From contig OZ024830.1 of the NCBI GenBank assembly GCA_964016985.1, positions 57,954,104-58,018,103 of the forward strand: a DNA stretch of 64,000 bases. Direction: 5' to 3'. Position numbers and translations under genes: made by a program. The notes under the pieces are model-generated. The model was given only the letters and a program-made list of their open reading frames with translations. It ran no database searches and was not told where the DNA came from. The stretch is from Anodontia alba. Taxonomy: Eukaryota; Mollusca; Bivalvia; Lucinida; Lucinidae. Of the stretch, positions 52,891-64,000 are shown in pieces (within the stretch, counting starts at the first letter, position 1; each line of letters starts with the position of its first letter).

Positions 52891-53785
52891 CCTTTAATCA
52901 ACTGGGCAGCATCAAGCAAAAACGACACTTATTACATATGCAAACAGTGAATGTTGTCACGGTTCAGTCGAGCCTGCACATTCGCATAGTCTCATCAGAT
53001 CCTTCGTTGTTCGCTCACATGACCAAAGAGTTAGACTCTTAGCTCCTCTAGACGAGTGGGCATGCACATTTAAATTATCATTCGACGAATAGACCGAACT
53101 TGAGCCATTGTCTTCCCTTGATGCAGTTCAGTGTATCAGCATCTAATGCAAATTTAAGGAATCTCAGATTTGTAGTTTTGTGGTACTTTCATCTCTGATA
53201 TGCAACTCTCAACTTTATACCGAGAGACGTAACTTAAGTAATGATTTAGACCTCTTAGGAGTTTAATTTATTAAGTAATGGCACAGACCTCTTAAGCAGT
53301 TAACCCATTCTTCTTCTATGTCTACTTTAGTACTGTCTAGAAAGTCAGCATTGCGGCCACGTGACGTAAGCAAAATAGTTAATATCTGTATTTACACAGT
53401 TGAAAACATAAAGAAGCTGTTGTTTTGGTTGTGCTTGTCATTGAACTGCGACAAACACGTCTACAGATGTTACTTGCACAAGGTTCGGAGGGAGAGCGTT
53501 CCATTCTCTAAAGGCTAACGTCTCCTAAAAAGATGGTGTTTGTTCAGTGCCGACACTGTTTGCAAAAAGATGCATCAATTTCTGCAAAACCGATGAAAAT
53601 AAACCGAATGCCTCTAAAACAATTAATCATCTTTACCAATTAATAAGAGTCCACTGGCATATGTGGGTAAATATAATTGTACAATATGCACATTAAGCAA
53701 AATAAATTTGGAGGTTTTATGGTCAATTAAAGAATCGCAGAGTCAGATGCCAAGTACTGTAAGTTATTCATTGACAGTAACACCT
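52891..53785. other. No recognised gene
   Basis: Only chance frames; no repeat matched. Confidence 0.4.
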
Positions 53786-56215
53786 GATTCCACAACTGTA
53801 TACGGTGCTAGTAATGAGCACCACTGTTGGAATACTACAATATACAATGCCCGTAATGACCACGTCAAACATGGGAACATTACTCAATACAGTGCCAGTT
53901 ATGACCACCTCCACCGTTGGATTACTATTTTATAACATGCCAGTAATATCCACCTCCACTGTGGGAACATTACTGTATACAGTTCCAGTAATGTCCACCT
54001 CCACCGTGGGAACACTACTTTATACAGTGTCAGAAATGACAATCTCCACCGTGGGAGCACTATTGTATTTGCAGTGGCAGTAATGACCTCCTCCACCGTG
54101 GGAGCATATAATATAGTACTAGTAATAGCCACCTCCATCGTGGGAACACTACTATATATAGTGTCGGTAAGGACCATCTCATCGTGGGAACAATTCTGTA
54201 CTTACAGTGCCATGAATGACCCCATCCACCATGCGAACCCTTCTGAATATAGTGCCAGTAACAGCCACCTCAAACGTTGGACCACTACTGTATATAGGAC
54301 CGGTAATGATCACCTCCACCGTAGGAACACTACTTTGTACAGTGCCAGTAATGACCACCTCCACCGTGGGAACTCTACTGTATACAGGGTCAGTGATAGC
54401 CGCCTCCACCGTGGGAAAACTACAGTATACAAAACCGGTAATGACCACATCCGCCGTGGGAATACCAGTGTATACAATCTCATTAACATTACTGTATACT
54501 ATTAATTTAATACTATATATACATTAATACTACTGTATACTATACCTGTAATAACCACTTCCAATTTGAGAACACTAGTGTATACTGTGCCGGTAATAGC
54601 CACCTCCACCGTGGGAACACTACTGTATATAGTGCCAGAAATGAGCATCACCATCGTATTTACTGTATTTACAGAACCAGTTATGACCACCACCACCAAG
54701 GGAACACTATTGTATATAGTGCCGGTAATGTACATCTCCATAGTTGGAAAACTACTATGTTTACACTACCGGGAATGACCACCTCTAACGTGGGAACACT
54801 ACTGAATGACCACCGCCACCGTGAGAACTCTACTGAATATAATGCCAGTAATAGCCGCCATCACCGTGGGAACACTGCAGTTTACACAGCCGGTAATGGC
54901 TACATCCGCTCTGGGAACACTAGTGTAAACAATGTCATTAATGACACATTCACCGTGGAAACACTTCTGTATACAGTGCCTGTAATGACCACTTCTTATG
55001 TTGTGAGAACACTAGTTTATATAGTACCAGTAATAGCCATCTCCACCATGGTAACACTACTATATAAATTGCCAGTAATAGCCACCTCCACCCTGGAAAC
55101 AGAACTGTATACATGACCAGTAATGACCCTTCCACTATTGGAACACTACTGGATACAGTGCCCGTAATGATCACCTCCAGCGTGGGAGCACTGGTGTGTA
55201 CAGTGCCAGTAATTACCACTTTCACCATGGGAATACTACTGAATACAATGCCAGTAATGACCACCTCCACCGTGGGAACACTTCTTAATATTGTGCTAGT
55301 GATAGCCACTTCAACCATTGAAACATTACTGTATACATGTCATTAATGACACATTCACCGTGGAAATACTTTTGTATTCAGTGCCTGTAATGACCACTTT
55401 CTATGTGAGAATACTAGTTTATATAGTATCAGTATTAGCCAATCCACCATGGTAACACTACTATATAAATTGCCAGTAATAGCCACCTCCACCCTGGAAA
55501 CAGTACTGTATACATGACCAGTAATGACCCCTCCACTATTGGAACACTACTGGATACAGTGCCAGTAATGATCACCTAAAGCGTGGGAGCACTGGTGTGT
55601 ACAGTGCCAGTAATGACCACCTTCACCATGGGAATACTACTAAATATAATGCCAGTAACAGCCACCACCACAACCGTTGGAACACCACTGTATATATTGC
55701 GGTAGTAAATACCTCACAACCATCCTTGGAACATTATTGTAAAACATGCCATTATGACAACCTCCAACGTCGGCACACTACTGTATACATTAACAATAAT
55801 GTCCATCTCTTCTGTGGAAACACTACTACTGTAAACAGTGCCAGTAATGACCACCTCCACCGTGGGAACACTTCTGAATATTGTGCTAGTGATAGCCACT
55901 TCAACCATTGAAACATTACTGTATACAGTGCCAGTAACATCAGCCTCCACCGTGGGAACTCTACTGTATACAGAACCAGTAATGACCACCTCCTCCATGG
56001 GAACACAACTGTATACACGGCCAATTATAGCAACCTCCACCGTGGGAACACTATTGGATATACTGCCTGTAATGACGACCTACACCGTGTGAACACTAAT
56101 GTATACAGTGCCAGTAATGACATGTATTTACCATGGGAACACTAGTATACAATGCCAATAACAACCACCTCCACCACTGGAACACTTCTGTATACAGTCC
56201 CAGTATTGGAGCCTG
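53786..56215. repeat. 45-bp minisatellite array with 405-bp higher-order period
   Basis: Units close to 'cagtaatgaccacctccacc' plus 'gtgggaacactactgtata' repeat every ~45 bp for about 54 units. Because 45 is a multiple of three, long frames open on both strands, as 15-residue repeats such as TVGTLLYTVPVMTTS (plus) and VVITGTVYSSVPTVE (minus). Nine-unit blocks are duplicated: the 'gtcattaatgacacattcac' block occurs at 54934 and 55339, 405 bp apart. No start, signal peptide or splice site fits. Frequent frame-shifting indels argue against a coding role. Confidence 0.9.
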
Positions 56216-56551
56216 GCTTTTCTGTTGATGATTCTCCTTAGACCCAATGTTTGTTTGAGAAATCGTCGACATTTCTGTCGAGACTGTGATCAAGCACATA
56301 CTCGCCTGAACATAGACAGAGGGATGTTGCACTTGTTTTTTACGGAGTCCTTAATATATGATATTTTCAGTGACTTTGAAACCTTCACTTCATTCAGCGG
56401 CAACGTCCCATCTGTACTAGAATTAGTCCCTACACATACTTTTGCGAATATATTAAAAAAATAAGTGTAGATAATGATTTGTCACAACAGAGATCATTAA
56501 CTGCAAGGAATTGATAGCTTTAATTTTTTCTGCCCTTAATGAAAGTGCTAA
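56216..56551. other. No recognised gene
   Basis: A 79-codon frame (56225-56464) shows no known motif. Confidence 0.4.
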
Positions 56552-56657
56552 CCCAGTTAGCATTCTACGTAAATCTACATCGGGCCGTCATCGGCCCGTC
56601 AGCTACCCTGACGGGCCGATGACGCCGGATATAGATTTACGTAGAATGCTGACCGGG
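56552..56657. mobile_element. Palindromic MITE family B, full copy
   Basis: CCCAGTTAGCATTCTACGTA pairs with 'acgtagaatgctgaccggg', and 'atcgggccgtcatcggcccg' with 'cgggccgatgacgcc'. The inner sequence differs from the 17052 copy in both arms ('tacgtaaat' versus 'tttataaat'). Confidence 0.9.
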
Positions 56658-56837
56658 AAGATGGTGTAAACCATTACTTGCCAAATGCTCGGTATTATAA
56701 TGTTGAATGGACTATAACAGCTCAACACAAAGCTAAGTATTTGCTTTGTAAAATAAAAAAAAAAAAGTGTTTTATTTAAATCTATTCTCATTTTCAGTCG
56801 GTATAACTATTACTAATACTATTATCTGATAGCGAGA

Positions 56838-56960
<123 letters not shown>

Positions 56961-57114
56961 CATGAGCTAGTAATTTCGGTGCCATATATTTGCATGAATT
57001 GGTTTTATCGTAATAATTTAATCAGAAATCTAGAAAATGTCAAACATCAATTAAGAATCATTTGTACTTTTTATACTAAAAAAAAAGAAAACAATAATTA
57101 CTAAATAATACCAG

Positions 57115-58930
57115 CGGACCAATGGGCCTGAAGCTCATCATTATGAGACTATTAAATTTTGTCCTGAGCAAGTTTTTGGTAACAATTTTAAAGACTGAAA
57201 CGTACGAGTATGGTAGCCGTCACAGTTTGAAAAAAAAAACAAAAAAAAAAACAACGATTGTAACTTGGTATGAAATTTAGCTTTAATTAATTTGGCGAAA
57301 CAGACACATTACATAAAATATGGCTTTGATGACGCTACATTATACATACTAAATATTAAAAGCCTGGGTCTTCTAAGTTTTTCCCTATATGTGGTATGTA
57401 AAACAATTGACCTCTGGAGAGGGGCCCCTTTTGGCCACAAGGCTAAAATTTGAACAAGCTTGGTAAAGGTCTACTAGATGAAACTACATACCAAATATCA
57501 AAGGCCTGGGCCTTCTAGTTCCAGACGAGAAGATTATTAAAGTTTTTTCCTTCTATATCAAACAAGTGAAACACGTGAGGGGCCATTTTTAAACCCAGGG
57601 CCATAATTTGAACAATCTTGATCAAAGTTCATTAGATGAAGCTACATACCAAATATCAAAAGCCTATGCCTTCTTGTTTCAGACAAGGATATTTTTAAAG
57701 TTTTTACCTAGTATATAAGTCTAGTACGTAAAACAAGTGAGTCCCTGGGCGGGGCTATTTTTGACCCCAGGGTTATAATTTGAACAATCTTAATAAAGGT
57801 CTATTAGATCAGGTTACGTATCAATTATCAAAGGCCCGGGCTTTTTAATTTTAGACAAGAAGATTTTTAACTTTTATCCTATATAGTCTATGTTAAAAAC
57901 GTAATGCCTGAGGCGAGGCCATGCTTTACCAGGGCTATATTTGAACCAGAGGTATATTTGAACAATCCACATGATGACGTTACATACCAAATATAAAAAA
58001 CCTGGGCCTTCTAATATCAGAGAAGATTTAAAAGTTTTGCCTAAAGGAGCTAAGTAAAAAAAAAATGACCTTTCAGTAAAATGGGTCAGTGTCAACCCAA
58101 AGTAATCATCTTTTACGAATTTTATTAGGCCCGTCCCTAACGTTGCATACTAATACGCCCTAGAGCCATTGACCATTTGGTTCCGGAGAAGAATCTTTTT
58201 AAAGTATTTCACCATACACAGGCATGGCGGCCATCTTGATCATGTGACCCAGATATGGCGAACAAACTTTCGTCCCTGCGGCCTAGGGAGGCTGCATATG
58301 AAATTGACTTTGAATGGCTTAGTAGTTTCTGAGGAGAAGACGTTTCAAAAGTGTGTTTTCTCTATATGAGTATGTAAAACAAGTGACACCTGCAGCGGGG
58401 CTATTTTTGACTCCAGAACTATAATTTGAACAATCCTGATAAAAGTACAAGATGAAGCTACATATTAAATCTCAAAGGCCTGGCCTTCTAGTATCAGGCA
58501 AGAAGATTTACTTTTTGGCATCTATGTAAAAAATGACCTTTGCGTAAAAAAGATCTAGGTCAACCAAATGTCGTCATTTTCTAATATTGTTGGGTCCATG
58601 TCCCTAATGCTGCATACCAGGCCCTTGGGCCATTGGCCCTTTGGTTCCGGAATAAAAAATAATAAAAAATAATAAAAGGATTGTTACCGTATATGAGCGT
58701 GGCGGCCATTTGGATCAAGTGACCCAGATTCGATGAACAAAATGTCGTTCCCCTACCCCATTGTGATGCTCCATATGAAATTTAGCTTTGATTGGCCTAG
58801 TGGTTACTGATGAGAAGAGATTTGAAGAGTATGGACGATAGACGACAGACGACGGACGGACGGACGACGGAGCCTGCCTATACTATAAGCTCACATAAGC
58901 CTTAAGGCTCAACTTTACGACAAATGGTTC
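57115..58930. repeat. Mollusc-type long repeat with ~175-bp units
   Basis: Units with 'atttgaacaatcttgat', 'ctacataccaaatatcaaa' and 'ggcctgggccttctag' recur at ~175 bp from 57420. A distal part has 'tggcggccatcttgatc', 'gtgacccagatatggcg' and a (GAC GGA)n-type run, ending 'agctcacataagccttaagg'. The distal part recurs at 60430-60770. Confidence 0.7.
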
Positions 58931-59030
58931 CCAGCTGTATCATGTCAAATAGAAAATTGAAACCAGAAGTTACAGATCAAGGTTATATTTATACAGCTTT
59001 GCTTATAATCATGTTGTTGTCAATGATAAT

Positions 59031-59235
59031 TAACCCTTTAAGTGCTAATCACAACTGCAGCTGACAACATCTTATTTTTCAGAGGAAAGAGGGCTTGAAA
59101 TTTAATGTGAATTGTCTGCTACTGCTAGGCAGAAGATTGACATGAAATGCCAAGTCTTATTTTCTCTGAAAAAAGATTTAGAAAAAAAAAAAATAGAATG
59201 CAAACTACAATTTTGCACAGTGCTTTAAGAATTAA
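59031..59235. mobile_element. TTAA MITE family F, diverged copy
   Basis: It starts TTAACCCTTTAAGTGCTAA and includes 'cacaactgcagctgacaaca'. Inner 'tttcagaggaaagagggctt' pairs with 'aagtcttattttctctgaaa'. The right end 'cacagtgctttaagaattaa' is weaker than in 12149-12410. Confidence 0.7.
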
Positions 59236-59394
59236 AAAGTCAATGTCAGCTATACCATGCAAAAACTGGAAAATAACACATTAAGCAAGCAATGGAGGTC
59301 AAGGCCAGCCTATGCATTATGGAGTCTTAGCACAGATCTACATTATGGAGCCTTTTTAAACCAAAATGTATTTGATAATTTTCTTCTTTCTCAA

Positions 59395-59495
59395 TGAAAA
59401 CATATGCTGTGGGTATTCATCAAAAGTGCCTCACTCAGAGGCTTCTAATGAGTACACAAATTTATGTTTTTGTGGAGAAACATGAAAAATAGTCT
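59395..59495. mobile_element. Hairpin MITE, divergent family A relative
   Basis: 'gtgggtattcatcaaaagtg' and 'aggcttctaatgagtacaca' are the arms, followed by 'tttatgtttttgtggagaaa'. Confidence 0.5.
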
Positions 59496-59980
59496 GATCA
59501 GGGTTACTGTCATACATCAAGATGAAGCTTAACTATTGGAGTATCTACTGGTAAAAGGTAGAGACCTGCATCTGACTGAATGAAAGAGGTCCTTTGCCAT
59601 TCACATTAAACGCAAAGTCCCCTTTCTTGTGGCATGATCCAAAGTTCGAAAAATCTTATCTGAGACCTGTAAAATGCATGTACAAGTCTTAACCAAACAA
59701 ACACAAGCGTTTTTAAATGAGCAAATAAGGAAGTTATAAAAGTTACAAAACACATTCATATGAGGGTTGATAAAAAAGTAAAATACATCAATCCGCCTAG
59801 TTTTGTAACCTATATTTAATATTTAACTTTATCATATACAGCATATTGAGATTTTTTAAGCCAAGTGAGATATTGTACTTAACAACACGTGTGCCCTGTG
59901 AAAACTCAGATCATCCTGTACATTTACATTTTCTTACATAGCTCCAGATAGGGTACTTTTTACAAAAAGTACTTCTATTT
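59496..59980. other. No recognised feature
   Basis: Nothing supported. Confidence 0.4.
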
Positions 59981-59984
59981 TTAT

Positions 59985-60360
59985 ACCCCGCCATACGATA
60001 GTGGCGGGGTATTATGGTATCACGCTGGCTGTCCGTGTGTCCGTCCGTCCGTCTGTGGTACGTCCGTCCGTCCGTATAATCTTTTCCGGACGATAACTTT
60101 AAATGTGAATGGATTTTTACCATACTCGGTGTATGCATTGATATTGCAGAAATCTGGTTTGGGATTGTTAATGGGCAAATTTCGTCAAATTTTGACAGTT
60201 ATCTGCCCGTGACAGATCCACAGTTTCATTTCCGGATGAAAATTTTAGTAAATATCAATGATTTTCACCAAACTTAGTGTGCGCATTGATATTGTGGAGA
60301 TCTGCTTTGGGATTGCTGATAGGCAAATTTCGTCAATTTTTGACAGAATTGAAAAATAAT
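59985..60360 (+). repeat. CCATACGATA hairpin repeat
   Basis: 'accccgccatacgatagtgg' with 'cggggtattatggtatcacg', CCGTCCGTCC runs, then 'ggatttttaccatactcgg' and 'gacagttatctgcccg' are in the same order as at 30005-30425. Confidence 0.75.
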
Positions 60361-60419
60361 AATTTAAACAATATTACCGTTCCTTAAAAAATTCAAGGTT
60401 AACCCAAGGTTATTTTTTT

Positions 60420-60770
60420 TTTTCAAATTTCGTTGGGCCTATGCCTATGTCCCCAACGTTGCATACCGAGCCTAGGGTCATTGCCCTTTGGTTCCGAAAG
60501 AAAAGAATTCTAGAGGGTTTTTACTATATATGGGCATGGCAGCCATCTTGGTCACGTGACCCAGATGCGGCAAACAAACTTTTGTACCTCTTACCCATTG
60601 AGGCTCCATATGGAATTTGGCTTTGATTGGCTCAGTGTTCACTGAGGAGAAAGCATTTGAAGAGTATGGACGACTGATGGACGATGGACGACGGACAACG
60701 GACGGACGACGGAGACAGCCTATACTATAAACTCACCTATGAGCCTAAAAGCTCAGGTGAGCTAAATGCA
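60420..60770 (+). repeat. Mollusc-type repeat, distal part
   Basis: 'gggcatggcagccatcttgg', 'gtcacgtgacccagatgcgg', a run of GACGGAC words and the end 'aaaagctcaggtgagctaa' match the distal part of 57115-58930. Confidence 0.75.
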
Positions 60771-61240
60771 AGAGACAATGTTCTTTTTTACATTCATTAG
60801 CTTCTTCTTGTAGTGTGCTTTCTCTTATTATCTCCCTTGAAAAAGTTATACACGTACTATTATCTCAAGTAGTCCGTTTCCGAAATTAGGACGACTCTGC
60901 TCATAACTTGAAAGTTCTATATATATTTGTTTTTTATCAATGCTTCTCTCGTACTTCTGTTGAATACAACTGTCAGAGCCTACAAACTAGCAAAGATAAT
61001 CATTTTATGCTTCTCTAAGAATTCTCCAAATTGCAGGAGCGAAACGGCCACAAAAAAATGCACAAAAGTAACGAGTCTAAGTATAGCTGTAACTGCATGA
61101 AGAGGGTGTTCCAATGGTGGAGATAATCATTCTCAGTGTGAAGGCACCCAGGATGGAAGGCCGGCTTTACATTCTACTCATTTATTCAGCACATTTTCAG
61201 AACTCTGCAAGTCTTAAATCTCATTTCAAGTTATTTGCTA
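60771..61240. other. No recognised feature
   Basis: Nothing supported. Confidence 0.4.
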
Positions 61241-61247
61241 TTTCAAT

Positions 61248-61350
61248 TTCTTCTTCTTCTTCTTCTTCTATTCTTCTTCTTCTTCTTCAAACTATAATTA
61301 TTATTAGTAGTAGTATCATCATAAGTAGTAGCAGAAGTGGTAGTATGGCA
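61248..61350. repeat. (CTT)n and (AGT)n trinucleotide repeats
   Basis: About a dozen CTT units with breaks, followed by ATT/AGT units. The frame through it is low complexity. Confidence 0.85.
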
Positions 61351-61375
61351 TTGAATAAATATTATCATCAAGAAA

Positions 61376-61642
61376 ACACGCCTATATAATTTTGACCCGC
61401 TTAAACCCCACTTTTATATAGTAAAACTGGGGTTTACAGGGGTACACATTATCTTTCTTATTTTACTAAAAACATAGATTGTGGGGTACTTGTTTGAACC
61501 GCCTCGGCGAGGCGGTTCTAACGAGTACCCACAATCTATGTTTTGAGCAGAAATATGAAAAATATCAGATTTTTTTATCCGAAATTTTTCCGTTTTGGTT
61601 GTAAAATTTTCAATATATTTGAATAGACGTGTTTTCGTAATG
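61376..61642 (+). mobile_element. MITE family A, full copy
   Basis: CATCAAGAAAACACGCCTAT to 'agacgtgttttcgtaatg', with a perfect 'gaaccgcctcg' / 'cgaggcggttc' hairpin core. One of the best-preserved copies. Confidence 0.85.
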
Positions 61643-61929
61643 TCGATCTTCCTAATTTTCTCTGCATTATATGTTGAAAATACAACACCTTACAGAGCTC
61701 TAGATGAGAGACATCTCAAGATTTTCTCCAGGAAAACATGTCTTGTGTGCACTCATTAGAAAAGCCTTGTCGCGGCGCTTATTATGGGTATCCATAAAGT
61801 ATAATTTCATGGAGCAATACGACTCAGAAAATATCTTGAAAGGACATGTTATCTACTTATTAGGCTCAGTGGTAACACTATGCTTCACATAGGTGTATCA
61901 AAGTTATGGGTACAGAATGAGCTAATATA
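61643..61929. other. Spacer with decayed hairpin
   Basis: 'gtgcactcattagaaaagcc' and 'cggcgcttattatgggtat' near 61746-61790 look like a decayed relative of the family A core. Confidence 0.4.
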
Positions 61930-62208
61930 CATCAGGAAAACATGCCTATATAATTTTGACCCCCTTAAACCCCACTTTTATATAGTAAAACTGGGGTTTA
62001 CAGGGGTATACATTATTTTTCTTATTTCTGCTCAAAAACATAGATTGTGGTACTCGTTAGAACCGCCTCGTCAAGGCAGTTCTAACGAATACCCACAATC
62101 TATGTTTTGAGCAGAAATAGGAAAAAAATTAGAATTTTTCATCTGAAAACTTTCATTTTTTGGGTGGTAAAATTTTCAGTATATTTGAATAGGCTTGTTC
62201 TCGTAATG
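61930..62208 (+). mobile_element. MITE family A, full copy
   Basis: CATCAGGAAAACATGCCTAT to 'aggcttgttctcgtaatg'. The hairpin has a few mismatches ('cgtcaaggcagttctaacg'). Confidence 0.85.
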
Positions 62209-63115
62209 ATTACTTTCAATCCGTCGTCTGCCTGTCTATCCGCTCTCGTCTTTGGACGACCTCTCCGAAAAACCTAGACCAACCTCACTGTATGTCAAGT
62301 CGCCTGTCGGAGCGGGGATGGAAGTTTATTAAAATGATCACTGTTTATTTACCAAACAGGCCCCTATTCCCATTTATGGTAAAAACGCTACAAATTTAGT
62401 TACTGTACTTCTCCAGTACCAAGAAAGCTTTGGTCTGAATCTTGGTGAAGTGTGTCGGGGATAGCAGGTCTGCCAACTGTATTTATTACAGGAAAGAATT
62501 TTATTTGTGTGACTTGTTTTATGTGTAAACTCTGGCGAATCACTCACAAACTGGAATAATTCTGTTTGACGTTTTACTAACGGGAAGTGCAGTAAATGGT
62601 GAAATCTAACAACCCCATTTGATTTACTGAGAATCGCAATCCGCGAAGAAAGGACGCGGTAATCTCTCTTAAGAAGTTCTTTTTTTTCAGTATGACAATG
62701 CAAAAATCCGTCATTGTAAGGTTGCAATGGATGCTGTAAAGTAAGATGAGTATGAAATAATAATACCATGTCACGCCTATCCAAATGTTTGGCACCTAAT
62801 GATTTTTTTTTGTTTCTGAAGGAGTCAAGACAGCGGTTGAGAAGTGGTTTAACACTAAGCCTCCACCCCAACCTCCACTGATGTTGGAACCGGAACACCG
62901 TTGGCCAAATGCATTATGCCTTTGTGGGGCCGGGGTAGGGTGGGGGGAGTAATTACATAAACAAAAAAGAGGTCGCTCTCGAAGGAATGTAATGTAGCGC
63001 GTTACTTATTGACTGGCCCTCTTGCAGCCAGCCAGCTGACTGGTAAATCGGTGGAACTTGATGGTGCTGTCGGCGCTTGTCTTCAAGGCCTATGTAACTA
63101 AGATCCCGGACGGTT
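62209..63115. other. No recognised gene
   Basis: Overlapping minus-strand frames at 62374-62898 have no recognisable motif. No repeat was matched. Confidence 0.4.
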
Positions 63116-63117
63116 TG

Positions 63118-63118
<1 letters not shown>

Positions 63119-63173
<55 letters not shown>
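63119..63173. repeat. (AAT)n microsatellite
   Basis: About 18 AAT units. Confidence 0.95.
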
Positions 63174-63177
<4 letters not shown>

Positions 63178-63219
63178 CATATTTAAAAAGCGAAAAAGAT
63201 AAAAAAAAATAAAATCGAG

Positions 63220-63220
<1 letters not shown>

Positions 63221-63284
<64 letters not shown>
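63221..63284. repeat. (AT)n microsatellite
   Basis: About 31 AT dinucleotides. Confidence 0.95.
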
Positions 63285-63288
<4 letters not shown>

Positions 63289-63510
63289 GCAACGTAAGTA
63301 AGCATAGATTTCGACATGTGCGTCCAACAAATTCGGCCTGCGTATCCACGCAGTCTGATCAGAGTCTTCCGGCTGTCTACATGAAGAAACTTTGCATCCT
63401 CGGCTATTCAAAATATGCCCAGTGAAGATTCTAATCAGACTGCGCGAATGCGCAGTCTGATTTGAATCTTCACTGGGCTCACATGTCCGACGGTACATTT
63501 CCGACGTTCC
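63285..63510. mobile_element. MITE family C, second copy
   Basis: 'cgacatgtgcgtcc' near the left end and 'gggctcacatgtccgacgg' near the right are inverted. Hairpin 'aatcagactgcgcgaatgcg' with 'cgcagtctgattt' is well preserved. 'tacatgaagaaactttgcat' matches 9985-10215. The first hairpin has lost symmetry. Confidence 0.75.
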
Positions 63511-63707
63511 GGCTCATAAAGCCTTCTTTTCCATGTGTATTTGTCATTTTGCCCACTATCTCCGGCGCCATAGTTTTTAGAATGTCTAAACATGTTTTTT
63601 AATTAATCAGTTTTAAATCAATAAAAAATACTTGAAAAAAGAGTAGCTATGTTTACTCTCCTGACAGAATGCGAGTATTAATTTCATGTCAAATAAACCA
63701 GTAAAAT

Positions 63708-63940
63708 GTTTGTCGCTTTGCACGCTGGGTAAAAAATAAACACACGATATTTTCAAATATATTCTAATTTTTTTTTCCAGAAAATAGGGTTTGATATTTA
63801 ATGGAAATTTTTTCCTTCGAAATCAAATTGCACGAAATATCAAACACTATATTTTGAAAAAAAAATAAGACAATGATATCATCATCAACAATTTGTCATC
63901 TGCTGAATTAGCCCAGCGAGTAGTAAAAATTAAGAATTAC
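63708..63940. mobile_element. MITE family E copy
   Basis: 'agaaaatagggtttgatatt' pairs with 'aatatcaaacactatatttt'. The inner 'ttttttccttcgaaatcaaa' takes the place of the 'gtctccttaggagac' core. 'gtcatctgctgaattagccc' and 'gcgagtagtaaaaatt' parallel the flank at 9790-9830. Confidence 0.65.
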
Positions 63941-64000
63941 ACGTGTTGAAATAGGAAGCGGTTCATTTGTTTAACTTCGTCTACCACTTGTGGTTGTTGT

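Noticed and set aside
53786..56215. CRISPR-like array or repeat-protein gene
   Set aside because: The units are contiguous without unique spacers, so this is not CRISPR. Frames shift repeatedly and open on both strands, as expected of a 45-bp minisatellite.
62374..62898. 174-codon minus-strand frame
   Set aside because: No motif, another frame overlaps it, and it is flanked by microsatellites. Kept as unsupported.

Overview
This is eukaryotic, non-coding, repeat-dominated DNA. It is AT-rich, full of microsatellites, minisatellites, hairpin MITEs, tRNA-derived SINE pieces and LINE relics, and the one convincing host gene has a splice acceptor. The repeat vocabulary points to a mollusc, most likely a bivalve: long elements with AGCTCACCT ends, tandem units carrying 'gccaccagagct' or 'gcggccatctt', and hairpins around GCAAACAGTG. 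The organism is an inference from repeat style, because no species-diagnostic gene is present.

Layout. At 1-250 what looks like the end of a protein-coding exon enters from the left and runs into repeats. At 2210-3389 (minus) is the main exon of a galactose-3-O-sulfotransferase-like Golgi enzyme. From 4.7 to 8.0 kb lies a large inverted-repeat (foldback) structure, followed by a LINE 3' fragment at 8.1-8.6 kb. From 8.8 to 16.1 kb is a dense cluster of MITEs of at least five families. From 16.5 to 24.2 kb is a composite: an element with inverted terminal repeats and arrays of GATATC-centred palindromes, carrying a nested palindromic MITE and a young, nearly intact LTR retrotransposon at 17503-23859. 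That retrotransposon is Ty3/Gypsy by its reverse transcriptase but has integrase upstream of reverse transcriptase (Gmr1-like order). Its LTRs are identical by eye, it has a tRNA-Pro-type primer site, and a single-base frame break lies inside integrase.

From 25.5 to 33.4 kb are a candidate DNA transposon, SINEs with target duplications, two in-frame splice-compatible exon-like segments at 29815-30747 with one TAG, and assorted mollusc-type repeats. From 34.1 to 36.3 kb is a second element of the TIR-plus-palindrome-array architecture. At 37.56-38.12 kb is a LINE reverse-transcriptase relic. From 40.6 to 42.4 kb is a 40-bp minisatellite. From 49.4 to 52.15 kb is an element with TIRs of several hundred bp holding a nested 520-bp palindrome and a SINE. 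From 53.8 to 56.2 kb is a 45-bp minisatellite with a 405-bp higher-order period. The rest, to 64 kb, is further repeats and MITEs.

Apart from the retrotransposon, whose products would assemble into a particle, reverse-transcribe and integrate, there is no cooperating gene set here. The main interest is the mobile-element biology: layered nesting, palindromic target arrays and unusual element architectures.
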